The notes below the pieces were generated by a model. The model was not told the origin of the DNA. It saw only the letters and a list, made by a program, of their open reading frames with translations, and searched no databases. The position numbers and the translations under genes were made by a program. This document shows, one piece after another, positions 1-13,559 of a stretch of DNA of 64,000 nt; the stretch's first letter is position 1, and every line of letters begins with the position of its first letter. Source of the DNA: Fratercula arctica (Eukaryota > Chordata > Aves > Charadriiformes > Alcidae); NCBI GenBank assembly GCA_947846985.1, contig CANTUZ010000007.1:34662355-34726354 (forward strand). Reading direction: 5' to 3'.

Positions 1-3000
1 CTATTGCGGTACACTGGCCCATTTCTAATAGTCAGGTCTATAATAAAACAACATGCATGCAGGCACACTAACTAATTCGCGTTTTGACATTGGGATATTT
101 TCCTTCTTTATTCATCCAGGTACTTTCACTTGCTTCTAAATTCCCTTTCATTGCATTTCAGGAAGGGATTAAACAACATTGGCATTAAAGGTGCTGGTGG
201 AAATTACATGCTACTGCAGAAACTGTGGAAAGGCTGTCTAGAAAATACAGCTTAAAATGACCCTGCAACCCCAGGGGAACAAAAGGTAGAATTTGATCTT
301 TCAGAGGTGATCAAATACCCCCTACTATCTGGCCAGCTGCAAAGCCAGCAAACTGCACCGCTCAGTTGAAAATGTTATAGAGGATAGACAGCAATTTCAA
401 CACAAATCCTGTGAAGTTTTGGAATACATGTGATCTGTAGAATTCAGTTCTTTTTGTTTCTACTGTCTGTCCTTTAAACTAAAATCAGTCGATTTAAAAG
501 GGAGAGCATGGTGGGGTTGGGGGAGGAATAAGTGTCAGGTGGCCTGAATGCTTCTGAGCAGGAGTAGTATTTTTGCAAGAAGAGCAAGTAGATAGGAGAT
601 GGATGAAGAGTCAGTCTTTTACACACGTTGACCTTGAGGAGCATGGTCTTTTTACATCAGGATCCTTTCAGTACAGCACAGCTCACCTTCTGTCTGTTAG
701 CAAGTGGTAAACTGTGAAGTCATCTGGAACGTGCTGCAATTCTGCTGCTTGATAACTTGGTTGCTTTATTGGAACAGACACAGAACAAGCATCTCTTGAC
801 ATTGATTAGGCATCTTTTATTTTTTTTTCCTGTCTTTCCATTTCAAAGTGACTAATGAGGAAAGAGGTGTGCAAAGAACTCTGTGTAGGACTGTAGAACA
901 AATCTTGCCCGCATCTTGCTGCACCACCTGCGAGGTGTGTGGCCATTCCCCTCTGCTGGGTCTCCACTTTCCTAGTTCAGCAGGTTTGTGCCCCACTGAC
1001 CACCTCTCTGATGGGGGATCCCAAAGGAGAAGAGAGATCATGGAGCTGTATAGCAGCTCTGCAGCTGATGTTTCCAGCTCGTCAAAAGAATGCTGCTTAG
1101 AAACTCAGTGGTTTTAGCAGCATGAGATTTGGTCTTTCGCAGGGGGTGCAGTGCATACAAGTACCCCCACAGGTGTGCCACAGGGCTCAGTGCATGGAGA
1201 CTAGTATGTTACCAGGAAAAAATTGAAACATCTAAGAAGCAAGAACTGGAAACTTGGATATTTTTGCAGTTTTCTGAAAAGACTCCTGTACTCGAACTGA
1301 TATGACCTTAGTGGTATAGGGTTGGGTAAGTAACTATACTTCCTCACCGGTTTTTCCAAATTCATGCGCTCTGGGCAGGCCAGAGAAGCAGTAAAATTTT
1401 CACCTCTTTGTTTCAGTCAGATCAGTTTTTGTCAGAAGAACTTGTCTTTAAATAGGCATTTGTGATGATTTCCAGTCTTACCTCTAGTTCTGACACCTCA
1501 GTGTGTCCCCTAAGGTAACACGGCATTCCCTTTCAGGAAGTACGTATATTGGGCACATACATAAGGAATTGCATGTCAATGGGTTGACACAATTTATGCA
1601 GGCAGTTGTGATCTAGAGATTTGCAGCTTACTGAAGAAACTGGAAGTGCTGTTTTGCATGACTTGCACAGCTTTCCAGGTTCGGATGGAAGATATGTGGC
1701 CATTACCACCTCCTCCCAATCCACCCCTGCACAAAAGTGCTAAGAGCGTACATCCGAGTTCTTTGTTTTTCTGCAGATATAAGGAAACTCTTATTAGTTT
1801 TTCTCCCAGTGAAGGCATATGCAGCAGCTTTGCATGCAAACACCAATTACTGGCAGGATAAAGGACTTTAGTTTAGTATTGATTTTAGGTCAGGGAATTT
1901 TCTCCAGCTGAGTACTTGTAGGATTTTCTGAATACAATAATATATAAGGAATGGCATCAACTCTTGACATCTGATGCTGTCGGAATTTCCTTTCAGCCCC
2001 TTTTCATTAAATGTGATCCTTCTAACAGGGTTTTTCTTCTACTAAGAAAGCAAAGGCATAGTCGTAAAGGGTATGGAGGTGGCAAAACAAGAGGGACTTG
2101 CATTTTCTTGAAACCATATCACGTGCTTGCAGTATCAAATGGAAGAAGTCTGGCTTTTTAAAATCCTGAACCATGAAAATAATTCTCAAAATACTCCTTA
2201 ATACTGGTCTGTAAATTTATGTATCTATAGCTATGTATTTCCCTGTTTGTTTTTAGGTCTTTTTAAAATACCGGTTTATGTGAGTCCTTTGTCTGCCTTC
2301 AGGGATCTTTACTCAGCTGAGCTTGTCAAAATGTCTCCTACAGGTTTTCCAATTTCTGTCTCCATTTCCATTAGCACTTTTGGATGAGTGTCACCTGGAC
2401 TTGGTGCCTTGTCAATTGGAAGGATCTCTGACCTTTTAATAACCATTTTGAACTGTTGGCTGCACTGGAGATATGCTGAACAGGGGAGTCGGTTGATACT
2501 CACTTTACATCCACCTGCCACTTTTATTTAGGGAAGCAGGTATTGATACAGCCCCTGGGAAATTCAGGGAAAGGAAATACTTCTGATGAAGTTAACAGAC
2601 AATTTGATGTCAGTACTGATGTGTATACAGATGTAGCTGAAAGAGGAGATGTGTGGATTAATTAATTAGAAAATGGTCGGTGTTTTTGACTACCCAAGAG
2701 TATCCCTATGTGTTCAGCATATAGAAATATCAATTCAGAGAAGCCATGTTTCCTTATTAGTAAACCAATACTTTTGGCACTAAAATTCTGTCATTGGAGA
2801 AACCTGTCTGAAGAGATCAGCAAGTTGAATGACATGATACAGCATCTCTCCTGAGAATGAGCAGCAGGGACAGATAAGCAATTTATTCTCTGTTTAGCAC
2901 CTGCAGGCTGATGGGTTGCTGCCCGGTTTCTAAAGCTATTGCTGTTAAAAAGCCAACACTTGCCAACAATTATTATATAATGCCCTCTAAATTACTTCAT

Positions 3001-6000
3001 GTTTTTCTCTTTCCATGTGTCTGCCTACATTAGCACATGGATGCATTCCTTTCCTGCTGATCTGCTGCCTAAATGTAAAGTGCAACCTCATTTTGTGGGT
3101 TTTCTAAGTGTTGATGGAGTATGCCAGGTGGTGATTACCATTTTTAAGATACAGCCTTAGTAATAGGGAGAATTGTTTTGTAATGCTTAGCAAAAACTGA
3201 CTTTAAAAACTCTTTGTCTGTATAAAGCATTACAGTTCTTGATCTGTCCCACCCCTGACATTCCACAATTCTTGTCTAGTGAGGGCAAGGTAATTTCTAA
3301 AAATACCAAATTGAGGTAAAGGCCACAGAATTCCCATGTTGACCTGTTAATGTGTGTGTGTTTGTTTGCTTTTTGAAGAAGGAGAAAAATAAAAAGGGTT
3401 TTGTAAAAATTCCCCTTCGCTAGTGTTCTACCTTGAGATGTTTAGCTGAAGTTAGCTAACCTGTGTTACCACACTTGTCTAACACAGATACATCAAGGAA
3501 AGCTAAAAAGCTGTCAGATGATATCTGATAATTAAAAATTGCAAATTACCCATCATGTTAGAGTCTTTCAACTGTATTCTTCACATGCAGAGTGAGGTGG
3601 AGGTCCTCAAATTCCACACCAACTTTAGGCAACTCCTTTACATTCTAGCAGCCCTTTCTGCTGTGAAACTTTTGTGAAACTAATGAACAACACACAGGTA
3701 ACAGGGCGGGCTGGGTTGATCTTCACATTCATTTCAGTATATGTGTTCTCATGCATCTGTGTGAGCTTTGTGGTATCATGAAATGCGAAGAATTGTTAGA
3801 TTCTCTTTCTGTTACCTTGCAGGGAAGTTCATCCTTTGTGTTTTCCTTTGTCTCCTCTTTCCCATGAGAGTATTAAGCTTTGCATTTTAGCCTTACGCTG
3901 AGCCACTTCCCTCTGAGGTTTCCTCAGTCTCTTCTGTCTCCTTTGTTAAGGAAGGAGATGCACCACAACACAAGACTGACAAGAGCCATTATCAGTTGTC
4001 ATTCTTGGAGATGCACTAAAAGGTTTAGGAAAACATGGATATCTTGGGGCTGGGGGGAGTCTCTGGGCAGTCACCTAGGAGAAGGGCTGTTTATCTGTGT
4101 AACCTGTCTGAGACATATCATGTTAAAAAGCGTTTTGGACTCTTGGTGCAAAGAACACTTATGTGTAGCCCTTGTGTGGGTTTCTTGTTGGATTTCTCTG
4201 TTGAAAAGGGGTTGGAGGAAGCGCACAAGAACAGAAGACCTCAGCAAGAAGCTTCTTTTTCATTAGAAGCTGTTTTAAAATATATTTCCAAGCCTCTCTA
4301 TTTCTAAGAAGTCTTATCTGATGTCAGTATGGCTTCCAGTCTATGTAGAAGGTGGATCTATCATCCATAGCAAAGGATGATCGCTCTCCAGACAGTGAGT
4401 ACCTGGTGAAGTGTGGCTCTGCTTTTCATTTGGGCAACCATGCTGACACTTGTAGGAACTGTGAGTGAATGGGAGAGTGGCGCAGGTTATTTCTGTGCTC
4501 CTTTCCAGTGGGCTGGCATCCTTGCTTTTGCAGATTACATCTCTAGAGATGCTTTTCTAACCTTACTGTTGAGAGGATAGATATTAAGGCGGAGTTCTGC
4601 CTTCAGTGGAACAGTGGGTTCAGGAGTTGGTGAGAAATCACAGACCAGACATTCCCTTCCAGTTTTTTTGAAGTGTTTCTCTTTGCACTTGAACTAGGTT
4701 TATTCAATGTGATTCCCTTGACTTCAGAAAGGTTATTGCTGGCTTATGGCAGAGTACTCAAGCCAAGAACCTGCTTCACATTACATATGTGGGGCAGGAG
4801 CGGTGGACAGTCAGTTGGTAGCATAGAGTTATTTATTGTTGGAATTTGACATTTGCCTTAGGTTTGTTGTGGTTGTATTTACAAAACTAATAGAAATAGC
4901 CACAGAGCACACGATCCTATGGCAGCTCTGCATAAAGGAATAGGTAAAATACTATTGAGCAGCTGAATAAAGGGAGCTTTTTTCACTGAATTAAGTTCAG
5001 AAGAGTAATTGAGATTTTCAAGGCACGCAGGAGGTTTACCTTTCATTCATTTTGATGGAACAAGTGTATCTAAATTCCTTTGAGTAGCTCAGCCTCATTT
5101 CTGCAACCCATGTGCTCCCGCAGCTCCCACTGACTTGAAAGAAAGATCATCTGTGCAGGAAGATGGGGTTGGCTCAAGGTTAGTCTCAAAGAAACTGGGA
5201 AACTATACTGTACAGCACAGAAAATCTTTTAAATTACAGTAAATAATAGATGATTTTTTTATGATGGATGGCTATCTAGGCATAGACAAAAGGAAGCTTA
5301 GTGTATTTTTTGAAGAAAAAGAAACTGTGTTCTGCTTCCTTCTTCCCTTGCCCTCCCTCCCCCCCCAATTTTATGGTGCTCAGATTCTAAAGAAGAGAAG
5401 TACTTTTAAAGCAATGCTCTTACTGTCCTAAATTGGTCGTTTACTCTGAGTCTTCCACAGAATTCAGTATTGCTCATGTATTTTAACAATATTTTAAAAT
5501 ACCGTTATTCAGGTAATAACTATATGGTAATTATTGTCTCAGGGAGTATGTTTTGAGTTGTAATGTCTATTGATTATTGGTGTTGGAAAAAACATCGCAA
5601 AAAGATTTCACGCTATTTGACCGGGACAACCTCTAGTTTTAGAGAACTAGTTGTAATATTCGTAACTGAAAGCAAACATCATCCATATTAAAACCCAGCT
5701 GAAGCATATGTGTCTAACTGAACAGCGAAGTGAGCTTTGGCATGTGTCTGTAGCTGAAGCTGTTTCTTAGAGAGACTTATACTCTGAATTTATCTTTATT
5801 AAGGCCTTGTCCAAATGATAAATATATGCTGCCTGCTTGGTATCTGCCACTTGGAAATAAATCACTTTAGGATTGATTTGCTAACAGCATTCTTCACTCT
5901 GTGTCCTGCCGCCCAGGAGGACATGCTGGAGTTCTTCACAGAAGCACACAAATAAGTTGAGCTGCTGAGAGAAGAAAGCTAACAACAGCATGACAGAGCA

Positions 6001-6456
6001 CCACATATTCACTCGCACAGATGTCATCATGACTGTCATGATTTAAAACTTGTGGAAGTGCACACATTACTAAAATTTTGCATAGGGTCTACTAGCAACC
6101 TTGTTTCAAGCTTGTGCTTGAGAACAGAGCTGGAGAATATGGATGCGTACAGCTCTGCTTCCTATCTTCTTTCCTAAATTACAAAATGGCATATGCAGTG
6201 GAGCCCTGTTTTGCAATCTTAGTTGTAATAAACCACCGTGCTATAAAACAGGCAAATGTGTAACCTGGATTGCTTGCTAATTTGGGGGCAGCTTAAACAA
6301 AAGGTTTTGCACTATAAAGCTATTCAAGGCAGTGGCTGCTTTGTGAAGGGATGAAGTAAAATCCAAAATATTAATGCTTCCAAATGTTAGGAGCTATACT
6401 ATTTGCTCCTAAACTCAGATTCATTTTTATTTCTGTAGCTCATCTATTCTATATCC

Positions 6457-6512
6457 AGAAAGGCAGACACAGAAAGCTGCAGAAAGGCAGCTGCAGAAAG
6501 ATGCAGCTGCAG
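6457..6512. repeat. short imperfect CAGAAAG/CAGCTG repeat
   Basis: Alternating copies of CAGAAAG and GCAGCTGCAG make a short purine-rich imperfect repeat. It happens to be bounded by an AG after a pyrimidine tract and by GTGAGT, so it mimics an exon. All three frames are open because the unit lacks stops, so openness says nothing about coding. Confidence 0.5.
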
Positions 6513-9500
6513 TGTGAGTAAGTTGGTAAGGGAAACGGCTAGTGCAGCAGTGTGGAGGCTTGCAGAGACAGTGCTGGGCAGCAGGAGAGAGCAGCCGTTC
6601 CTCCTCTGGTCTGGCACAAATTCACCCTGTCTAGCAGTTCTCACCTGGGGCTGAACTGGGACCTAAAGCAGCATCTGTAGGGTTCACAGTCTCTTCCACT
6701 TAACACCTATGAGGATTTTCATTTTCTTTTGAGTGTGACTGTATTGCTGCGTTAGTATAAATATAGTCTGAGTGCTTTGAAAGAAAAGAATGACCCATTG
6801 CCAAAGACCTCAAAATCCTTACTAGCATTGACACGAGGGAGCCTTAAGCGTGTGGTTAAAATTAACACATGCTGAAGTGCTCAGTGGAACTGGAATGGTA
6901 CAAATCATATGTTTAAACTCCAGTAGCCAAGTAAGTTTTTGGCTGACTCTGGGTCTAAAAAGAGTTTTATGGAAGTGATTCTGAAAGCTGATAGAATTTA
7001 ATAGAGTTTGAGATCACTTTGAAATTTTTGAACTGTATAGTACTAGTTAATAGAAAAATATTCTTGCTCTAAAACGTTGGTTTCAAAAAGTCTATTATGT
7101 TTTATAAAATTCCTTAGAGGTTTTCCATAATGGTGTTTAAACTGGTGTATACTGTAGTGCTTGATGGGCCTCTGATACAGCCTGACTTTCATGTTAGTAC
7201 CAGCCCTGCGTTAGTGACATTGTATTTTGGAGAAGCAAAAATTACACTAAAGTGCAGCAATTTTCTGTTATATACAAACAGAACTTCAGAAATCATCTCT
7301 TTAACCTGAAAAGCTCATGGAGCCTGATCTTGGAGTAAATAAAATAAAAAAAAAATGCTTTTGCATTTTGGTCTTCTACCTGGTACACAGAGCTGATCTA
7401 AAAAAGCTCTCTGGTGTTTTTGAGGGTAGCTATGTTGTTTAACCGTGTAATAACTGAAGCTGAAAATTTTATTTCATCCAAAGTGTGCAGGTACTTTGAG
7501 TGAGATGTAGCTAAAAGCCTTTATGAATGAGTCCAGGTTGAACACATTAGCTTCTTTCTGAGTTAAGAGTCATGGTAGTTGATTTCCAGGTTTAAGGGTC
7601 CAGTAATGTGCTCCACTGACGTTACCTGCAAAGGAAAAACTTCTACCTGTGTTTAACATTAACATTAATCCAAAAACGATAGGAAAAAAATGAAAGTTTG
7701 CAAAATATTTTTTTTAGAGACACTTTTGAGATATGAAGAAAACCATTAAAAATTTGTTTTTCAGAGAAAAGCTTTTATACTCTGTATAATCAATTCTGTG
7801 ATTTGCATCTCTTTCGTTTAAATATCATTTCTAGCTAAAGGAGACTGATTAGTAGAACTATAATTTTAAAACTGAGAAGCATTTGACTTTTAAGTGCTTT
7901 ATCAAATTAACAGTGTATTAGCAATGGCATGACAGGTGACATGAAGACTGAAATAATCTTTCATATGTTAGGTGGTTCCTGTTTCTCCTCTGGGGTATTG
8001 ACCGAAGCGTATTAGTAGCTGTGCAAGTAATGCTTCTTGGTGGGAGCAGAATGTTTCTACTCAGCAAAGGTGGTGAAAACCGATCTGTTTTGACCAAGAA
8101 TGGAATAATTAGAATTTTTTTTTTTTTTTAACTACGTGTTTGCTTATGGGCAATGTCAATATTGGAATGGTATTTCCAGATTGTGGTTGAATCTAGAGAG
8201 TTGTAACAAATGAACAGTGATGGGCAATTGTCTCCAGCATGTTTATGGGAAAGCATATGTGTTTCTTTCTAATTTCATTAAGTATTGGTTCCTGTAATAG
8301 ATGCCTACCTTAAAGACAGCAACAAAATCGATAATAATGATTGTTACAATGGATTGTGGGTGTGTATGTCTTTTCCTAACTTTTCCCCCTTCCCGTTTCC
8401 CTTTGCTTATTTGCATCTACTGGAGGCTTCCTTGCAGCCAGGCTACTGCCTCTGGGGAGAGGCCTGATGTATTTTCAGTTTGGCAGTGTGTTCTATCAAA
8501 CTGTCCCTCCAGTCTTTAATGCTGCACATGAGCTGTGTGCCATCTCTACGGCTGTTTTCTTGGAGCTGCCTTTCTCTGAAAGGCCATTTACAAAGAACAG
8601 CTGACATTTCATGCAAAGATCTGGAAGCAGTTCTGCCAAGTGGCTGTTTTACCCAAGAATCTGATGGCTTTTTCCTGGTTAATTCTTTTCTAACTGCTCT
8701 TAATTACACAGAAGAGGCTGAGGAAAAAAGGAGAAGGGGGAGTGGAAGAGTTTGTTTGGAACAAAAAATGGGAAAAAACCCAGCCCTTCAATCTATTTTG
8801 CTCAGGCTTTTTAATATTCTGAAATGTGGGGCTGCTGATCCTCTGTCAGTGCAGCAGCTGCGGTCCCGTGGCTGAGCTGCCCTGTGCCAGGGCCATGCGG
8901 GGGGCTGGCGAGGGCACTGTGACACAGCTGCTGCTGAGGGTGAAGCACTCTATCAGTGTCCCTGCTGCACTAGCAAACAGGATTAGTGGCTAAAAGATGA
9001 TAATTCTTTTGCAAACTCACTTCCCAAGAGAGAAATGGCTGTTGCTCTTGCATAGTCCAAAAGCATTGCTGATGTGGGTTAGCGATAGCCACATAGCAAA
9101 AACCGACGGAGCTGAATGCTTTGGGAGCTAATGGAAACTTTCCAGAGCTGAACATTTCCAGGGAAGGGGCTTCCTGGGGTCAGTGCGCTGATAAGAGTCT
9201 GTTGCTCTTCAGGGCTTCACACTCTTACCCTATAATAGCACATGAGGTAGCATGGCTTTGGAGGAGAAAAGGCTCCCAGATATTTTTCTGCTATCTCAGA
9301 AACTTGTGGCTTAAAGCAATCTGAGGTTTTCCAAGGGTGCAGTTATGTGAGCTGCTCAGGCTCTTCCCAAAATGGCCCCAGCCCTCCTCCCAACTGCCAG
9401 CCGTTTCCAGCACTGCTAAACTAACCTTACCTAAACTTGTTCAGTCTTCAGATGAATGAATGAACTAAATGGGCCACATATGTCATAGTGGGGAAGATGG

Positions 9501-10245
9501 GATGTACATGCAGGGATAGATGGAAAAAAGACAGGGTCCATTCCTTTGGGCTACGGTAGAGTCTTAGGTTGAGAAACCACATCCCAGACACCTCAAAGCA
9601 GCTACTGTCAGCTTGGGACTGCTCCACTCACTCCTTGGCTGACCCCAACACACCTATTATATTGAGGCAGTTTTCTGGCTTCTTTGTTCGCCTGAATTGA
9701 TGATAATTAGGTATCAGCATATATATTGTGCCATACTGTATGGCTTGGGCAATTCCTGTATGGATTTAATTAATTAAGCCAAGTGCAAATGTGTAAATTC
9801 TGTATTTGTAAAAGTAAAGTGCTGGATTCCATTTTCGGAAAGGTTTTATTCTCTGAAACTGTTAATGTATTTCCACTGCTATCACACTTTAAATGAACTC
9901 ATGAGTTAAGAACAGTGACAGAGAATAAATTATCATACAGCTGGTAGGAGTGAGATAAATAAAAGGATATACATAAAAAATAAATGGATTCTGTCCCTGT
10001 GTGTGCAGAAGAACCAGTCCTTGATGATGAAAGGCTATTAACTAGCTTAGTGTAATTAACTGTTTTAGTGCTGCTTCAGGAAGAGGGGTTTGCAGTTCTT
10101 CCTTTGAAGTCAAGTGTCGCAAGCATGTGCAGAGTGCAATAACAGCTCTTCTGCACTGAGAAACTACTTAAGAGATGCACAGAGGAAGAAGGTGGGGAAA
10201 TCTGGGACAGAGGGGTCATTTCAATCTTTTAATTTTTATGTCTCG

Positions 10246-10290
10246 CCCCCCCCCCCAAAAAAAAACCCCACCCAAACAACCAAAAAAAGA
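10246..10290. repeat. C-run followed by A-rich simple sequence
   Basis: Eleven C residues (10246-10256) run directly into nine A residues and then into an A/C-rich stretch. This is low-complexity sequence. The proline/lysine-rich open frame across it at 10114-10323 is a product of composition, not a gene. Confidence 0.8.
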
Positions 10291-10985
10291 AAACTACAGT
10301 CAGTTGAAAGAAATTGCCAGTGAAACAGACAGAGAATTTGAACCTGAATTTGAGGCTCTGAGCATCATCTTGCAATAATCTCTAGGCCAGTGGGAAGGTC
10401 CCTCTGTGTGTGCCATCCTAGGGTCAGTCAGTAAACATCCAATATAAGGAACACATTTCATCCTGAGTTGAAGGCAGAAGAAAAGACAAGGCTAGCTCAT
10501 GATTCTTAGATGTGTGATTCATCGTATGTACTGAGTTTGTGAAATCTGCTTATTGAAGTCAAAGGAGGGATGTTACAAAGTCTGAGCTGGTGTCATGGTG
10601 TGTCATGCAGCTCCTTTCCTTCTCTCTCTGTCCTGTTGTTCGCAAGTGAAGACTGTACGAGAGACAGGTGTGATGGGAGGTGCTATGGCAGCTTTACACC
10701 GTGTACAGTGCCCTTGCCCAGGCAGAATCCTACTCTTTTTTTTTGCTCTTCTGGCAGTACAAAAAAGGTGAAAGAATGCCCCATCTTGCTTCAGTGGTTG
10801 GGTGTTTCTGTACCTAGTGATAACAAGATTTGTAATTCAAGAAAACATCTGTTTTTACTGATGAATCAACACTGGTTTTCGCTTAAGAAAATGAAGCATA
10901 TGGAATGATAGTGAATATCTTCTAAATAACGTTGGTGGGGTTTTTTTGGTTTTGTTTTTTTACCTGAATGTTTTCTGTCCTCCAG

Positions 10986-11145
10986 TATTAGCAAAGCCTC
11001 CCAAGACAAGGAGATAGCTCTGCAGGAACCTGAGCCCCCGCTCCCAAAGGAGGGCAAGCCCTGCTCTCCCTCTGCTCTTCTTCGCTGCCCCTCTCTGCTC
11101 TCAGCTGACTGCAGTATGGCACCACGAACCACTGTGCATCTCTGG
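10986..11145 (+). CDS. putative internal exon, unidentified gene (first supported exon)
   Basis: The segment is preceded by a long T/C tract ending in TCCTCCAG and followed by TGG|GTGAGC, a fair donor. Of the three frames only one is open: the first base completes a codon begun upstream, so the incoming phase is 2 and the exon ends in phase 0. The encoded peptide starts ISKASQDKEIALQEPEPP and is hydrophilic and proline-rich, with a cysteine/serine-rich second half ending TTVHLW. The frame stays open well past the donor, to a TAA near 11272. The outgoing phase 0 matches the candidate exon at 19881, about 8.7 kb downstream. No domain is recognised. A 21-nt microexon at 10647-10667, phase 2 to 2, could lie just upstream but is too short to trust. 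Minus-strand open frames here are shadows. The call rests on splice signals and phase only. Confidence 0.42.
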
Positions 11146-13309
11146 GTGAGCAGTGGTAGTGAGGGGGCAAAAGAACCCTGCAGCATTTTGAGATGCCTGT
11201 GCTGCTACTGGCTTTCCGCTGTACCCTGGCAGGCTCAGGTCTCTTGCATTGTGGGACTTTTGCTTTCCTTTTAAGGTGTGTATCACCATGGAATATATCT
11301 TTGCTGTTCAGGGAGTCTCAGGCTGAGTGAGGTGGCAGAAGATATGAGTTTGGTTCACCTGAGGAAGAGTGGGGCCAAACCTGCCTCTCACCTAGAAACA
11401 AGGGTGCCAATCCAGACTCTTTAAGCTATGGTGCAGTGCAGGTGGAGATCTAAGATTCAGGTTGCAGAAAAAGAGAATAATAAGAACCATCTTGCAAGAA
11501 CGACCTGAAACTCCTATGTTATTTTGCCTTTTTCAACAAAAACAAAAAAAAAAGGGATCTAGCCCCAGATCTTTATGATGTACCTTTTTTTAATCTAGAA
11601 GATGTGCACACACGTATCATTTCATTAGTAAGTTTAATAAATGGATACTTGAAAGTACTTCTGCTTTCTCTGCTGAAAAGCCCTACCAAAATGAAAAGCA
11701 TTATTTTTATTAGTCAGTGTCATTCTTGGTGTGGGCTCTAAGCTTGGTATTGTGCTAAGATTTTCCTACTGAACAAAGCACTGATCTTATCTTTCCTTCT
11801 ACTGGCTGCCCTGCACTGGAAATTCCTCTGTAGTGAAAGGATGGACTCAGGATTTAATGGGATAAATTGAGATTTAAATTTAGCTTAAGAGTCATTTCAT
11901 GTATCCAAACCAGCTCCTTGTGGTTAATTTCCAGGTTAATGTATTTCTCTGAATATACATTTCTTGTATCAATTGAATTTCTTTTTATTTTACATCTTGA
12001 ACTCCTTAAGAGCAAATGATTTATTATACTAATGTTTAATCCTGTCACTTTTCTTTCTAATGCTCTCAAAAAAAGGTTGTGCAGAAGTGCACAAAATCCA
12101 TACATAGAGAAGAGAAGTGCTGGTCTTTGCCTATGAGGTGATGCTATTGTGAGTGAATGTGAATAATCCTTTTTTCTTTCCTATAAAGGTCTGATCTTTC
12201 TTCTCCCATCTAAGATAAAACAGTCTGTCTGTCCTATAAATGCACAGTGAAGTGTAATTTCACATCACATTTTTGTCCCATGATCAGGTAATGTGATGTT
12301 CACCTAAAGGATAAGAGAGCTTGACAAGCTTCAGCTCACCAAAATGGTAATGTTCATCACTGCCTGAATCTAATTTGAGCTTCCTTTCTAGTTCACTTTC
12401 CAGGGAAGGAGACCTGAGAGACTGAATATGTAAAGAACAGACTGTCGAGGGATGTTCTTACAAAGAACTGGAGAAAGAGAGCTACCCTCCGAGTGATAAG
12501 GCATTTTTAGTCTTTTTCTCATGTTTGTTATAGGAAAATCAGATGAGCCTTGGGACTCTATAAAAAAGTACTAAAGTAATCTCATTCTTGGGTTGCTTGG
12601 GTTTTGGTTTTGTTTGTTTGTTTGGGGATTTTTTTTGAGTTGAAAGACCCTTGCCAATGTATGTGTGTTGTATTTTCTGTTGCCCTTTGGAGAACTATAG
12701 TGGTGGTGTTAATTAGGTGTTTCTTCTATGCTAGCAGGTTCATTAGTATGCCTGCTATACTGTTTAGTCTTGATTTTTCTAATATACAGATCAAAGACTT
12801 TTTTTTTTTTCATTTTCACTCTGAAAATTTGTATGGATCAATCCCATTGACATTCTTATACTTTGACAGACTTTAATTAGTCTCCTAAACAAAATCTCAG
12901 GTTAAAGAAGAAAAGGTCAATATCATGGATATTTTTGGTTATATCACTCTGGGTCAAGGACACTCAAATGTTGCCAAGACCTTATTGATCATTTATGAGT
13001 CATTTGTTCAAAGGTCATATCTATCACAGATTGTGGATATCTTTCCTGGGTCCTGCAAAGACAGTAAGATTTCATTATGTGTTTAGGTCAAGATGTGACA
13101 GTGTGTTCTGACAACGGTAGTCTGAGAATGATGTGCTGCTTCTTAAAGATGAAACTGGATTGAAGCAGTCAGCAAGGTTCTGCTCATGGTGCTTTCTAAA
13201 GGTAATGGGCTGAATCTTCCATACATTGGCAAAACTTTATTATGTTCAGTGGAGCTACTTGTATTGGCTGTGGCTCTGATGTTTACCCTGTGCCTCATTT
13301 GGGGATATA

Positions 13310-13378
13310 TTAAAAAAACCACACCACCAACAAAAAAAAACTCAAAAAAAAAAAAAAAAGAAAAAAGAGAAGAAAATA
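13310..13378. repeat. A-rich simple repeat
   Basis: A-runs at 13332-13340 and 13344-13359 sit in an A/C then A/G-rich context. This resembles a degraded poly-A or simple repeat, and no retroelement body is recognisable next to it. Confidence 0.75.
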
Positions 13379-13559
13379 CTCAGTAGGCAGCACGTTTGAA
13401 AGCTCTTTCATTGGGCATCTGTGCAGTGCAGGTGTAAAACCTATGGTGAGTGTATTTTCTCAGAATATTTTATGTTCAATAAACTTAGGTCAAATACAGG
13501 GATGTTCACTCACTAATTCTCCTTCCAGAGGGAAAAGCAGAATTTGACTCATTGCTTAT

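Larger units (their letters stand above)
1..10985. other. non-coding stretch, no supported gene
   Basis: I see no exon I can defend here. Open frames at 848-1117, 3880-4307 and 8480-8875 lack a matched pair of good splice sites and resemble no family I know. A good acceptor precedes position 848 and another precedes 8712, but neither is followed by a convincing donor. The stretch is AT-rich with short poly-T runs, for example near 8115. A GC-richer patch lies at about 8830-8950. It may be upstream intron of the plus-strand gene whose first supported exon starts at 10986, because that exon needs an upstream partner ending in phase 2, which I could not find with confidence. Confidence 0.5.

Noticed and set aside
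848..1117. Open frame after a good acceptor near 847, with a possible GTGTGT donor near 935
   Set aside because: The donor is weak, and the phase out of it (0) does not fit the next supported exon, which needs phase 2. No family resemblance.
5918..5956. Acceptor GCCGCCCAG followed by a 12-codon frame ending in TAA (EDMLEFFTEAHK)
   Set aside because: It would be a last exon upstream of the supported exons. It is too short to judge and has no poly-A context that I trust.
6457..6512. Segment with AG and GTGAGT edges, open in all frames
   Set aside because: It is a simple CAGAAAG/CAGCTG repeat, so the openness is compositional.
8480..8875. 131-codon open frame
   Set aside because: An acceptor near 8711 exists but no usable donor, and the protein looks random. 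Frames of this length occur several times in the window in non-coding DNA.
10647..10667. 21-nt microexon candidate (phase 2 to 2) just upstream of 10986
   Set aside because: The phase fits, but 21 bases with a GTGTGA donor are easily found by chance. Noted only within the 10986 entry.
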